32,018 bases of DNA, taken from NCBI GenBank assembly GCA_003344405.1, contig NOWV01000374.1, positions 1 through 32,018 of the forward strand, read 5' to 3'. Of the stretch, positions 11,293 through 22,030 are shown piece by piece (positions within the stretch are counted from its first letter, which is position 1; the number at the start of each line of letters is the position of its first letter). The DNA comes from Trichoplax sp. H2 (taxonomy: Eukaryota; Placozoa; Uniplacotomia; Trichoplacea). The notes beneath the pieces are model-generated. The model was not told the origin of the DNA. It searched no databases and worked only from the letters and a program-made list of their open reading frames with translations. The translations under genes were made by a program, and so were the position numbers.

Positions 11293-11511
11293 CGATCTGA
11301 TAGGCGAAAGCAAAGTGAACAACGTGGAAATGCACGATCAGTACGTACATTAAATCTATCTGTAAGTAATATCAGGAATTCTGAAGTAGATTGTACTCCC
11401 AGAACTCAGAATAAGTCAGCAGGTAATCTTAGGAGAAACTATCATCATCGCCAGTTACACCAAATAGGAAGATTAGGTGATATTGACTCCATAGCAACAA
11501 TCGATGATTTT
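11293..11511 (+). CDS. Unassigned candidate exon (73 codons)
   Basis: A plus-strand open stretch is bounded by an AG acceptor (TTAGTTAGTCAG) and a good donor (GATGATTTT|GTAAGG). Both are phase 0. The peptide is rich in Arg, Ser, Asn and Gln (starts RSDRRKQSEQRGNARS, ends RLGDIDSIATIDDF), and its codon composition is less AT-rich than the surroundings. The frame contains no Met, so it would be an internal exon. I do not recognise a domain and could not find partner exons. It does not match the phase-1 exons of the TPR-Roc-COR genes, so it would belong to a different gene, a mobile element, or be fortuitous. Confidence 0.35.
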
Positions 11512-11540
11512 GTAAGGTGCGAATACAGTATTTTATACCC

Positions 11541-11692
11541 ATATCTAGCAATAAATTCCATTTATACGTTTACTAAAATATCTAATACGAAAATAATGTT
11601 GCTATACTTATTGAGTAGTCCATGACCCTACAGTGTACTATACCAATATCTAGCAATAAATTTTATTTATACCTTCGCTAAAATATCTGGTA
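11541..11692. repeat. Short tandem duplication, period 105
   Basis: ATATCTAGCAATAAATT-YATTTATAC-YTTNRCTAAAATATCT at 11541-11588 is repeated at 11646-11692. The copies are highly similar over about 48 bases and separated by a less similar spacer. Confidence 0.6.
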
Positions 11693-11869
11693 CATTATCG
11701 TAAACAGTCAGCAAAGCGATGGAAGTTTGTACTAGTATCTATTAACAATTCTCGTACTAAAAGCTACTCTATTTACTTATCTGTCAAATGTACGTATTTT
11801 ATTTTGTAGCATTGTTCTTATATGTAAAATTATTCGTTTAATTAAAGATTTTCCCCCTATTATACCTTC

Positions 11870-12590
11870 TATAATCTAATTCTTACATAATAAGACTCTC
11901 AGCAGATGAAATTTAAAAATGGCTTCTATTGCATACTTGACAATAGTAGAGCAAATAATTAACTAGAATGAGTTTCTAATATAAAGTATCCTGATATCAA
12001 AAGAACTGAATCTGATTCTGCTCCAAGCTTATCTCTGCAATTCTTATACATGTATTATAAAATGTATTTTAATGTATTTACCGCAACATATTTATCTACA
12101 ATCAGGATTGAATCATCAAAAAAGACCATTTACTGAAATAGTTTATTAAGATGTTTTACAACACGAAATTACCCTCTAAGAATATCGAAACTCATTAATT
12201 AATATCTAACATTGTAAGGTGCAGGACACTTTCACAATTACAGTATACGGAGCTACGCAGATCTATTTACCATGTTTAGCCAGCTGGATAATACTAGTAA
12301 GTAGCAATTTCTAACTTAGTAATAAGTAATCATCTAATATTGGCGTCAAGAAAATATCTTTTTATAAAAGTGTAAAAGCATTCTGTAACTAATCGTATAT
12401 AAATCGTGAAGTTTGCTGTAATAAGTAGATTATCAGATAGTCAGATAGTCCTTGGTAGTTAGACGAACCTAACTTCTGTAATAAAGTGAAATTTGCAAGA
12501 AATTGTAGTTCTTAATTTATTGTTTTGAAGATCACTTTATCACAAAAAGTAAAATCAAATATGGGGTGTATTACTACATCTATATCATCA
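11870..12590 (+). repeat. Segment shared with an intron of gene D (copy 1)
   Basis: Plus-strand sequence here aligns in the same orientation with about 28480-29080, inside the last intron of gene D. Landmarks: AATAGTAGAGCAA, AAGTATYC, TACAATCAGRMTTGARTCATC, TTCACAATTACAGT, AACAATTTCTAA-like, TCAAYATATC-like and AATCAAATATSGGGTG. Ends are approximate and at least one copy has insertions. It is either a dispersed repeat or a leftover intron of a lost gene D duplicate whose promoter relic sits at 6590-6860; the distance between the two relics is close to the matching distance in gene D. Confidence 0.55.
12516..12521 (-). terminator. Candidate polyadenylation signal of gene C
   Basis: AATAAA on the minus strand about 310 bases after the gene C stop codon. 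The motif is common in AT-rich DNA, so this is only a candidate. It overlaps the shared segment 11870-12590. Confidence 0.25.
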
Positions 12591-12833
12591 AAATAGATTT
12601 ATAATCCGTCAATTAATTGATGAAATGTATTAAATTCGACGAAATACGTCAATACATATTCAAAGATGTTAGTTTACAAATTGAAATAATTTTACGAATT
12701 TTAATAGTAGTGGTATGTCTTGTAAACAAGCTGAGAGTCTCTATCTAAGCAATTTAAGTAAAATATCATCCACAGCGGGATAGATCAAGCTAGGTGCGTC
12801 GCTTGTATATCAATCAGAATTTGGCTTAATATC

Positions 12834-13156
12834 TTAATTCTCGCCCAGCTTTTCTAAATATTCTCCAAATTCTGCTATAGCTTCAACGTCATGGTCTTTT
12901 AACATATTGCAAAACGTAAAAAAATCTTTATCTCTACGTTGGTACCGAAGAACATTCCATAGCTTATCATTTTGTTCCTTCGTGCTGGCTGAAGATTTCC
13001 ATTTACCAACTGTGCTTGTGGTTAAGATTCGCTGTGATGTTAAATTTGTCCACAAGTCCTCAATAGGGACAACGTTCATAAATTCTTCGTGATAGAGGTC
13101 TAATGCTTTTTGAATGCCAACACTAAGCGAACGTTTCTTTGGACCGTTTACTGTAT
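12834..13156 (-). CDS. Gene C last exon: CARD domain
   Basis: The final exon begins after the acceptor TTATTTAATAG in phase 1 and ends at a TAA (12834-12836). It encodes GPKKRSLSVGIQKALDLYHE and then a death-fold domain: FMNVVPIEDLWTNLTSQRIL, a central TVGKWKSS helix, LWNVLRYQRRDKDFFTFCNM and a last helix ending EYLEKLGEN. The pattern xxLWxxLxSRxIL...LWxxLxxxxxxxFxxxCxxLxD is that of CARDs such as those of caspase-9 and Apaf-1. CARDs form homotypic helical assemblies that recruit caspases or adaptors. A basic patch (PKKR) precedes it. It is homologous to the gene D last exon along its whole length. The 13157-13775 intron upstream shows no other exon. Splice-site assignment is from the sequence only; the CARD call rests on pattern, not on a search. 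Confidence 0.75.
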
Positions 13157-13775
13157 CTATTAAATAAACAATGGAGCATATTTTAAGCTTTACGAATATT
13201 CTTGTTCAACACTTCATACAAGTATATATATATAAAGCTACTTATAGGACAACATATATTTATTTGATGGTATTCCTATTATAATTCGATAGAAGATACA
13301 CACCTAGAGTAAGAAGCAGCTACGGTAATTTGTCGTGCAATTATAAATACGATTTTCAAGTAGAAGGATATTATACATGGTAACGCATCTGTACACATCT
13401 GGAGTACCGTGATATACGCGTAAATATCATATGAGACAATATTTCAGTAATAAAAGACATAACTATCTGATATTAATCTATCAATGACTAAATAATTATA
13501 TATCGAACATATATATGTATATTTATACAGCTTTTCTCAAAGTATTCATCGCTCTATAATAATAATGCAATGCACAACTACATTAATGAGTTAAGTTATC
13601 ACTAAGCAAACAGTTGTGTAACTATTGATTGAGTACTGTAATAATGTACTCGTATATAGAATGGGGCTAAGAGCTAAATGTAGTAAAGAAATGCTATTAT
13701 ATTCCATAAATTACTACTTTCGCTGATCGCATAATGGAAGTACTGTGATTTTATGGTCTTTCATAATTTTATAAC

Positions 13776-13913
13776 CTTGCTCTCTTTTTCGCTTGTTTCC
13801 TATCCGATTTTGTAATGAGAATTCTTCTCCATTGCTTTTCTCATTGTCGAAATCATTTGAAACTTCCTTAATATCCGTGTAACTTTCTGATTCTCGGTAG
13901 CCTTCATGTTCAT
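13776..13913 (-). CDS. Gene C linker exon ending in KRKR
   Basis: 138 nt, acceptor GGAAATATAG, donor GAGCAAG|GTTATA, phase 1 at both ends. It encodes an acidic, Ser/Asn-rich peptide with EVSNDFDNEKSNGEEFSLQN and a basic end NKRKREQ, resembling the second half of the gene D linker exon (EISNDYETQED...RKRKRND). It is probably a disordered linker with a nuclear-localisation-like patch before the CARD. The intron 13914-14504 shows nothing further. Confidence 0.6.
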
Positions 13914-14504
13914 CTATATTTCCGAAACATAATCAATATCAAATTAGTATTAACTTTCAAGGTATTTGAAAACTAGAAGCCAACAAAAAATAAGCCTTTA
14001 ATGCTGGAGAAAGATAAATTCATATTTTAATTTAATCACTCAGTTGCATTTGTGCAATATTTTATTATGGCTCATATTTAATCTATAACTTTGCCAATTA
14101 TTATAAAGTATCTCAAATAGTATAATATCACCTTTGATTTATTACTGTCTTAATTCCACGCACTAATTATCTATTTAAATATGAACTGTGATATTTGCGT
14201 CAGTCTTTGCAATGATCGACTTATATTTTTTCATATTCAAAACGATAGTACAACAATCAACTTTTAATTCTTCCTATTCTGCCATTATCTTGCAATCAGA
14301 AACTGTTGAAAATTATGATATTAGTATCTTTAACTATAAAATTGATAAAACAAATTTATTGATCACCACATACTGCTACTATATATGTTCCTTGATTATC
14401 TAATCGTATTTCTCAGATTGATGATATAACGTTATAAGAACCAATAGTCATATAGATTGTTAGTAATAGCCAGAGAAAATCACATAGCAGTCTTCATCAC
14501 TAAC

Positions 14505-14711
14505 CCATTTCACTTGTTTTTCGTTTACGGGAGGTGCTATTGCTGTTAGAATGATAATAGGTATTGGGTTTTTTCTTCACACTATCAGCCGACGATTTAA
14601 CAACATCTTCTTCATCACATGTTGATACTGTTGATAGACCAGGGGAAGTAATATCTTGATTTAATGGTATTGATTTGATATCGTTACAAGGTAAGGACGA
14701 CGAAAACAATA
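14505..14711 (-). CDS. Gene C linker exon ending in RKRK
   Basis: 207 nt, acceptor CCTTTCCATAG, donor ATGG|GTTAGT, phase 1 at both ends. It encodes LFSSSLPCNDIKSIPLNQD, a Ser/acidic stretch, and SRKRKTSEM. The beginning aligns with the beginning of gene D exon 28270-28449 (LYPPSLPSN) and the basic end resembles the end of the next exon, suggesting duplication or division of one ancestral linker exon. No domain is visible; it is likely disordered. The 14712-15337 intron contains a GTAAGT-like donor near 15025 on the minus strand, but no in-phase exon goes with it. Confidence 0.65.
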
Positions 14712-15337
14712 CTATGGAAAGGTATAACAATTATAATTAGACATTGTAACTTGGATTTTTATCTATCCGGAAAGCATCAATTAGCTTTAATAGTAATCTT
14801 GTAATACTATACAATAAAATACAGAATGATTGCAAAAACTTTTACAGTTCATTTCGGTTGTAAAGTTTTATTTTAGATTCTGTCTGTAATGTCTAGGCAC
14901 CAACTGCCTCGATAAAGCATTCGAAATTTGCTAATCGATAGAGGCAATTAATCATATTATCTAATAATATAGTGCAATAATATAGTATGCGTACTAATGC
15001 TTCTTAAATTATCTCATAACAGCCTTACTTACCACTATCCGGCATCTACTTCATTATTATTCGGTATACAGTCTACAGTAAGCAATTGATTGCCTACTAA
15101 ATTTATTTACTTTCGAAATAGTTATAACAAATCCTGCAACTTTTTTAAATCTTTAATCATGTTTCGTGGAGAAAGTGTTTTTATTAAGGCAGAACATATC
15201 AAATTTAGCCTTAATCAATTACTATAGCGCCGCTAGTGATGTTCATCGTAATCATTGACTAAATTTTCTTACTACATTAAGGTTTTATCATTGAAGCTTT
15301 GGGTGATCAAAGTTGGGAAACCAATAAACGAAATTAC

Positions 15338-17506
15338 CTGAATTCCAACCTTTCATGTCTGCTAATTTATTCTTGGTACGGCATTTAGTGTTGGCACATT
15401 TGATTATTTGCGCAACAATATTACTAGGACAAGGTATTAATTGATCACATTTTAGGCAAGGAAAAAAATATTCGCAGTCAATTTCTTGTTGCTCAGGGTG
15501 AGCATCTTTCACAATTTTCGATAGCAGTGATTTAAAATGAACGCGTAATTGATCATTGCTTGATATTTCTGAAATTTCCTCCATTGCAATCTGGTCATTT
15601 TCTTTCGATTCATCTACACTTTCATAGCAATACTGAATTCTAATGTGTGATCCGCTCTTTTCTACTATAATATCATAATTCTGTTTTGACGAATACTTCG
15701 CACTATGATAATGTAATTCAACATCCAATTCTGATTGGCATGATAATAAAAACTGGTGAAAGATGTGATCAGTAATACATAGATGTGAATTTTTATCGAA
15801 ACCTAGATAAAGCCAAGACGACTGAAATTCGTATCGAAATTCGTTGCCGGTTACTGTCTGACGTGATGATAACAAGTTCGGAAAAAAATACTGTTCTTTC
15901 GTTCCAGCTTTTATTTTCTCCAGATTTCTAGAAGATTTGTAAATTAAACGATTTCGTTCCATCACTTGCAGCAGAAAATGGACATCTTCTTCTACGAATG
16001 CTTTTTGACGCATTGCACACTTTACAGAGGCTTTAGTAACGATTCCATAGTCCTTAGCCCATTTGCAATATTCTCTACTCTTGACATTGCTGGCAAAATG
16101 ACGTTGCTTATAATTATCGACCAACGTAGAAATTCTGCGAAAATTATCGTAAAGCCAATTTATTTGCGTAACTATTAGACTATCTGCCTCACTGTGTTCA
16201 CTAAATAATATTTCCCCCATTTCGTGTAAAAATTTCATAACGTTCATAACCTCAATAGGCTTCATTCGATTTCCAGCTTTAGCATAAACTTGCTCTAATG
16301 TTTGAATATATTGCATACCAGTAGAACTCTCACCATCTAGAGTATGGCCAACAGTCGTATCAGGTACCGGTATAGGATTTCGAAGTAGTTCCGCCATTAA
16401 ATACCATTTAAGTTTAACTTTCTGTTTGAAGAATGGAATTTCTAGGACATATTTTTGGATTTCTTCGCATAATTCGTCCCAGCTACTACGATAGTCGGTC
16501 TCCTCCAAATCCTTACTCTGATTTCCACCAACTGTATTGATTATTATTTGCGAAGAAAGAAAGTGTGATTTATACTGTGGCATTTTCATGTCCAATTTAT
16601 CCATAAAGTCACTTCGTCTAATCGATTGCGCTTCTTCTGTTAATTTATCATTACTATTAAAGGCAACAAATAGAATGATTGGTAAAGGAATTTCGCCTTC
16701 TTGACTATCGTAGTCCAGATTTAACTGATTTTCGTTCGTATTCCAATCAATAGCATTAATCATCCATTCCTGGAATGAAGTTATATAATCGTGGAGACCA
16801 GCACTATAATCATCAATGTCAATTTTATCCTGTTTGAAACTGACATCAAAAGGTGCAATGTAAACATTCTGCTGAAATTTGAAGGGTTGATAGTATGAAT
16901 GATTGTCAAAATTCCAAATTTTAGCAAAACGATTATCATGGTAATATTTACTCCTCTGATAGAATTTCTGGAAACATCGCGAGAAAGACGGTGAAGATAA
17001 ATGTTTAGCAGTTTCCTTAAGTAAGCTGATAATATTATTATCATTATCACTAGTTCTGGTGATTTCGTTATCATTATTATTAAGGTGATAGCCTATATCG
17101 ATGTTATCAACTGGAACTTTATCACTACTTGGAACGGTTATTCTACTTTTATCACTAGGCTGATCGTTGCCTTTTTCAAGAGCAGTAAAAAATATCCTTT
17201 GCAATTCGGAATTTCTTGATATATTTCCCTGCTTTTCTATGACTGATAGTACTTTACTATCGATGAAAGATTGTATGTCAAAAATAATTTTTTCGTCCGA
17301 ATTACTAGCTTGTTTTATACTATCCAAGTTGATTAACACCGGTGCACCATTAGAAGAACTCTCTGGCTGTTTAGTTAGGGATTTATAAATAAAAGATTTC
17401 CCATCGTGATTTGGCCCAATGAGCATAATATTAGCAAAGTTATTTAAGCATTCACCGCCATCAAATGCTGTTTCATAGGCTTCTTGAAATTCTTTAATAG
17501 CTGTCC
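15338..17506 (-). CDS. Gene C Roc-COR exon (P-loop pseudo-GTPase, COR, zinc knuckle)
   Basis: A single 2.17 kb exon. The acceptor is at 17507 (AAATAAG) or 6 bases further in (GGGACAG), both phase 1; the donor is AATTCAG|GTAATT. The frame itself runs to a TGA at 15288, which would be intron read-through. Coding starts upstream of the first in-frame ATG (17426). Walker A GPNHDGKS is at 17394-17417. A ~150-residue Ser/Asn-rich insertion follows, then KIWNFDNHSYYQPFKFQQNV and YIAPFDVSF, the equivalent of Roc WDFxGQExYYxxHxFFLxxxxYLxVFD but with DxxGQ changed to NFDNH. PLPIILFVAFNSND is the G4 region. COR-A includes VMKFLHEMGEILF and NWLYDNFRRI; a winged-helix part WAKDYGIVTK...LLQVMERNRLIYKSS leads to FFPNLLSSR; COR-B contains YDIIVEKSGSHIRIQY. 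Four cysteines (CLKC, CANTKC) form a zinc-knuckle-like end. This is the Roco family (LRRK, DAPK1, MFHAS1 relatives), where Roc-COR acts as a dimerising nucleotide switch. Confidence 0.82.
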
Positions 17507-17851
17507 CTTATTTTGAAATTTCAGTATTAGTCAAGAAATAAATCTTCTATTAAAATCGAAGCCTGAGCAGTTGTCCGTTATAAGTTTTTAATTTAATTAG
17601 TAGTTTATCCAATTTCAATTGAATAATACAGTATCATACATTATTTAATCAGCCAATTATTTAATTAAGCAATTTATCATTATTCATGGTATTTCTACCC
17701 TTTTCAAAATTACAACAAGCAGACACGAAGCTAATTCTATATCAGCTACATATTCGCATAAGAAAAAGTTACCATATCAAATCGATATGTTGCAAGACCT
17801 AAAAATTAGTCAATGGAAAGCTGTAATGAGATAGGCTGACTTTGTACTCAC

Positions 17852-17947
17852 TGGCTATGGTTAAAACAGAGCTTTCGTCCCTATTTTTCATACTAACGAA
17901 TTTCCTTGCAGTAGTTTTTGGCTCAGATAATTTACTCTGGCTATGAC
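17852..17947 (-). CDS. Gene C linker mini-exon 6
   Basis: 96 nt, acceptor TGGTCAATAG, donor ATAGCCA|GTGAGT, phase 1 at both ends, no stops. The peptide includes HSQSKLSEPKTTARKFVSM and NRDESSVLTIA, hydrophilic and without a recognisable fold. It lies between the TPR and Roc-COR exons. Open frame, splice sites and phase agree, but no homologous copy supports it. Confidence 0.42.
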
Positions 17948-18101
17948 CTATTGACCAGATAATAAATTGCTAATTAACTTTCGTAATAAAGTTATACAAC
18001 CTTGATAAGACAATTTTGTTTACCGTTGTTCGGTAGTAAACTTCTAACATTACTACAGTAGAGGAAAACTATTAAACTGATGAATAGGTATCGATACAAA
18101 C

Positions 18102-18212
18102 CAGTTTTAATAGAGTTTAAACCGTTGATTTCAGGTTCAGATGCATTTAAATTCTTGTTACTTGCATTTGGTGGAGCCAATTCGCTCCTACTCTCTGACA
18201 GTCTGGCTGTAT
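18102..18212 (-). CDS. Gene C linker mini-exon 5
   Basis: 111 nt, acceptor CTACCAACAG, donor ACTG|GTTTGT, phase 1 at both ends. The peptide TARLSESRSELAPPNASNKN continues with LNASEPEINGLNSIKT, a Ser/Asn/Glu-rich disordered type. A longer reading of the same frame runs into a hydrophobic stretch downstream of the donor, which I take as intron. Confidence 0.45.
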
Positions 18213-18508
18213 CTGTTGGTAGTTTTAATAATTTTAATTTAATTCAGCGAATTCGCAGTTTTTCTTACGTTTCATAATCATCAAATGTAAAGCATAAATA
18301 AACATTACTCCTTTCAAAAACTGTAGTCAAGGTTATGATGATCATAATCCTGCAATTTATTTTATCATAAATTTAAATGCAACTTTGCACCTAACAGCCT
18401 AATAAAACGTTAGCCGTAGTCATTGAACTTCAATCACAGTAAAAATGATATTTAAATCATTTAAAATCATTTATTTTCCCACCGCTCACATTTTTGAAAC
18501 TCACTTAC

Positions 18509-18562
18509 CAGTTGTTACTTTACTGGTTAATAGCTTCTCATTAGCGATTCTTTCACCTTTTT
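18509..18562 (-). CDS. Gene C linker mini-exon 4
   Basis: 54 nt, acceptor AGCTGTAG, donor AACTG|GTAAGT (consensus), phase 1 at both ends. It encodes a basic, helical-type peptide, KGERIANEKLLTSKVTT. Part of the in-frame linker series between TPR and Roc-COR. Confidence 0.45.
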
Positions 18563-18648
18563 CTACAGCTTACCATTTATAGATAGAAAATGAAGATTAA
18601 TAAACAAGTACCGAGCTCTACAGTTATTGTCATTGACAATTGACGTAC

Positions 18649-18711
18649 TTGCAGTTGATTCATGAAGCACATTGCTAGTTTGACGTTCTTGTCTGGAATG
18701 AAATAGTTCAT
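18649..18711 (-). CDS. Gene C linker mini-exon 3
   Basis: 63 nt, strong acceptor (GATTTATCTTTTAG), donor GCAA|GTACGT, phase 1 at both ends. It encodes ELFHSRQERQTSNVLHESTA, hydrophilic. The frame stays open beyond the donor, so an extended exon is possible. Confidence 0.42.
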
Positions 18712-18907
18712 CTAAAAGATAAATCAATCAGAAGATGAAAAATTTCTATACAATATTTGCTAACAACTTCTTATTTTACCGGAGTTATACATTAATAATT
18801 CTACAATTTTTCTGTAGTCAGGAAACGTAGCCTAGAAACCGTAACTGATATCGCATAGCGACTGAAACGATTAAGCTAGATCATTGCAACGGATATGAAG
18901 AACTTAC

Positions 18908-18949
18908 CAGAAGATAATATCTGATCTTCGTTGTCATCAAATTCGAAAT
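18908..18949 (-). CDS. Gene C linker mini-exon 2
   Basis: 42 nt, acceptor TTGATATTGAAG, consensus donor TCTTCTG|GTAAGT, phase 1 at both ends. It encodes a very acidic peptide, FEFDDNEDQILSS. The intron upstream (18950-19723) shows no further exon with clear sites. Confidence 0.5.
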
Positions 18950-19723
18950 CTTCAATATCAACAATGAGATTAATAAAATTTAGCTTTAAGCTGCCCTTTA
19001 ATATCAAATTAGGTGAGCTTAAGTAAAATTAACTTATTTTTAGAATTAAAAATAAAAATTTGGTACTACCGCTTATATTTTAATTGCTAATATGCTACCA
19101 TCATGTAGCCTATCTAAAAATGATTGCCTGGTTATGATCGGGTCCAGTTTACGAAAGCATGCACGTATTTTAATTCAAATTCACAACAATTGAATTATAT
19201 GTCACTCTTAAGCCTGTCTCTTTTTTCCAAAGTGTTCTTGATAAATACCCCGCTTAAAGCCAAAACATTTTCTTAAATACTACACTGTCCAAATTACCTT
19301 ATGTACCATCTATGCATGATCAAATATTGTAGCTACGTCAAAGGTGCCGTATACTACTCTTATGCTATAGAGATTAGCATTACGATATGTAACGAATTAT
19401 GATAGGTAAAACGTAATAATCTAGACAAGTGCAATCAGTTTATCATATCATGATAAAGATAAGACATGCCTACTTCGCGTTAAGTTTGCTATTGCTGTCA
19501 GTGAAAATTATATAGAAATATTCGAGGAATATTAAAACGGTTACCACTAAATACAATTCTCTTTGACCAATCAATAGGCTAGGTTTCTCTTAACGTACGA
19601 TATTTTACGCTGTGTAGATCGTAAAACTATTTCAAATGGCATTTACCAGACAATAAACGGAAAATTATTAAAACAACATTGGATTAATGACATATTGGAT
19701 ATAAATCCATTGAATAGACTTAC

Positions 19724-19834
19724 CTGGAAAAGAATCTGATAAATCGATATAGCTTATACTTCGGTGCATTACATCCTGCTTTTGCGAAATTGGGACAAAA
19801 GTTTTGGAAGTCGCCGTCTTCTGGTAATTATCGT
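19724..19834 (-). CDS. Gene C linker mini-exon 1
   Basis: 111 nt, acceptor ATAAATTTAAG, consensus donor TTCCAG|GTAAGT, phase 1 at both ends. It follows the TPR exon after a 161-base intron. The peptide DNYQKTATSKTFVPISQKQD continues VMHRSISYIDLSDSFP, disordered in character. Best supported of the six linker exons because of its donor and position. Confidence 0.55.
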
Positions 19835-19995
19835 CTTAAATTTATAGACATTAATTTTTTAAGCTTAAATTCCATAAGTTAGCCGGCGGGTGTAGTTAAA
19901 CACAACTTATTACTCTGTATAAACTAGCTTACAAAATCGAGTGCAACAAGTTATCTGGTTTATCTTCTTTATATAATTATACAACTATTTTTTAC

Positions 19996-21775
19996 CTGGT
20001 TGATCGCTTGAATTATTTGACGGTATCCCGACATTTACCTCCCCATCAGTAACTTTATTTCTATCTAATGGTCCCTCTATGACTTTAGCTATCTTATCAA
20101 TTTCGTCCTTCAACCATGGAAAGTCTTTTATATATTGTCCATTAAAGCTATTTCCATAATTTCCAGCATTCTCGCGATTGTGCAATGAATATGGATGCCC
20201 TGAAAGTAATCCATATATCTTGCGTAGTTTATGATAAGCTGTATCTATTTCTTCATATAGCTTTTTTTTTTTTATATCAATTAAGCAACTTCCACCTAAT
20301 GTTAGAATTCTATCGTTACGGCGTATATATTTTTCCCATTTAGTCTCACCATAATAGGATCTCACAAAATCGATGTTATATTCATCGCAGATTGCCTTCC
20401 GAAACTTTAAGCTTTCCATGTACTCTTTCTTAGAAGCATCTAAGTTTTCACAACGTTCATATAATTCTGCTATCTGATCTCGAATATCTGCGATCAATAG
20501 GCGGCGATTGTTTGATATTCCATTTAGAATTTCCTTGGATTTTTCTAAATGTCTCGCTGCTGTTTTGAAATTAGATTGTTCCAAGTAGGCTTTTCCGATT
20601 CCATAGTGAGCTTTACTCAATTCAAATTTAACTCCATTTTTTTCTTTATCAACTTTAGAAGCTTTTTTGAAATAGTCCGTTGACGCTCTAAAATAATTAT
20701 AATCTTTGTCATTCTTAGGATTGGCTTTTCTAGTTCTGAAAGCAATTTCACCTAGAATGTTGCTAATTTTTGCGAACAACTGATGATCTTTGTATTTTGT
20801 ATCCTTGTTGATTTTTCGTAGTACTAAACGGAAATATTTTCTAGCATTATCTAATTGATCTGATGCAAAATAAGCATTTGCTAAATATATCGCTGAGTTC
20901 ATTCTATGCCAACTTCTAGGTTTAAATCTCTCCTTCTTGATATTATATGACTTCATAAAGTAATCTATAGCTCCACGATAATAACCCAGCATATAAAATA
21001 GATTACCAATGGTATCATGAAATAAGGCCAACTTGACAGTCTTTTTCATATCCAACGGCAATGAAGATTCTATTTTATTCAAAAGATCGTAGAAGTTATC
21101 TGTATTTAAAAGTGATCGATTACTGGGCAAAGTTAGAAGTGTTAAGTTTTCAGTTGTTTTCTCAATACTTTTTTGTATGTATTGTAGATGTTCTGTTACT
21201 GAATTCAAGACATTCAAACATTCAGAGTTTTCAGTGGTTTTCTCAATACTGTTTTGCATGCTTCTTAATTGTTCTGTTACAGACTTCAGAATAACAGATC
21301 GAGCTTTGTCATATTCATATTGTAACATATAAACACTTACTCTACCATATTGAATCAAAGTTAGTAAATCATTGGTTTCACTTGAATTTAAAAACTCCAT
21401 AGCAGCTTCAAAATGAGATAAAGCTTTATCATACTTTTCATTTTTGATGCGAACATTGCCTATTATATACCAAGCTTCAGCAAGTAAAGAACTTAAAGAC
21501 GTCTTTGCGAAATGTGACATTTTATCTTCAAAGTCTTTCTTAACTTCATCAAGTTGATGCAGCTGAAATTTAGACTTCATTAAACCAATCCAACTTCTGC
21601 AAGTAAATCTGGTATTATCTTCATCATCAATACACACGAACTTGATGTAATGCTTTGCATCCTTGTTCACATCACTATAATACTTGATTGCATCGGAATA
21701 GTTTCCATTATCGTAGTAATTGTCCGCTTGATCAAGTTTCGATGATAAGTTATCATTTAATAATTTATTAGCCAT
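19996..21775 (-). CDS. Gene C first coding exon: TPR array
   Basis: ATG at 21773-21775 (ATGGCTAATAA context, shared with gene D). The frame is open to a TAG at 19985, but a phase-1 donor CAACCAG|GTAAAA at 19996 sits at the same DQPG codon as in gene B, so the final KK-stop is read-through. The ~593 residues hold about seven TPR helix pairs, e.g. WYIIGNVRIKNEKYDKALSH, LFHDTIGNLFYMLGYYRGAI, YLANAYFASDQLDNARKYFR and LSKAHYGIGKAYLEQSNFKT. The block FVRSYYGETKWEKYIRRND follows. Compared with gene B it has an internal duplication around residues 170-210: SVTEQLRSMQNSIEKTTENS and SVTEQLQYIQKSIEKTTENL occur in tandem. Expected to be the protein-binding, ligand-sensing or autoinhibitory part of the multidomain protein; the partner is unknown. 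Confidence 0.87.
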
Positions 21776-22030
21776 GTTTACTTAATTTCCTTAAGGTAGT
21801 ATGTTTTTTCATGCATCAAGTAGTGAAAATGTGATTACACGTATAATTAATTGTACGACAACATCTAACGCACTAATAGAACAAAATATGCCCAGGTTGA
21901 AATCAGTACAATGCTTGCCAATTTGCTTATACAACAGTAATAACTTTGCTCATTAAAGATCTTGCCATAACAAGGAATATAACTGCACGAGTTTTAAAAA
22001 TAGTCACAGTCTGTAAAACTTGAAATTTAC
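21776..22030 (-). promoter_or_regulatory. Gene C upstream region, conserved with gene B
   Basis: Counterpart of 5725-6000: TTTCCTTAAGGTA next to the ATG, ACATCTAACG, ATAGAACAAAATA, AATCAGTACAAT and TGCCAATTTGCTTATACA in the same order on the plus strand. Probably promoter and 5' UTR of gene C. Confidence 0.6.

Noticed and set aside
12241-12300. Plus-strand exon-like stretch before a GTAAGT at 12296
   Set aside because: It is within the repeated segment; the copy in the gene D intron lacks both the frame and the donor.
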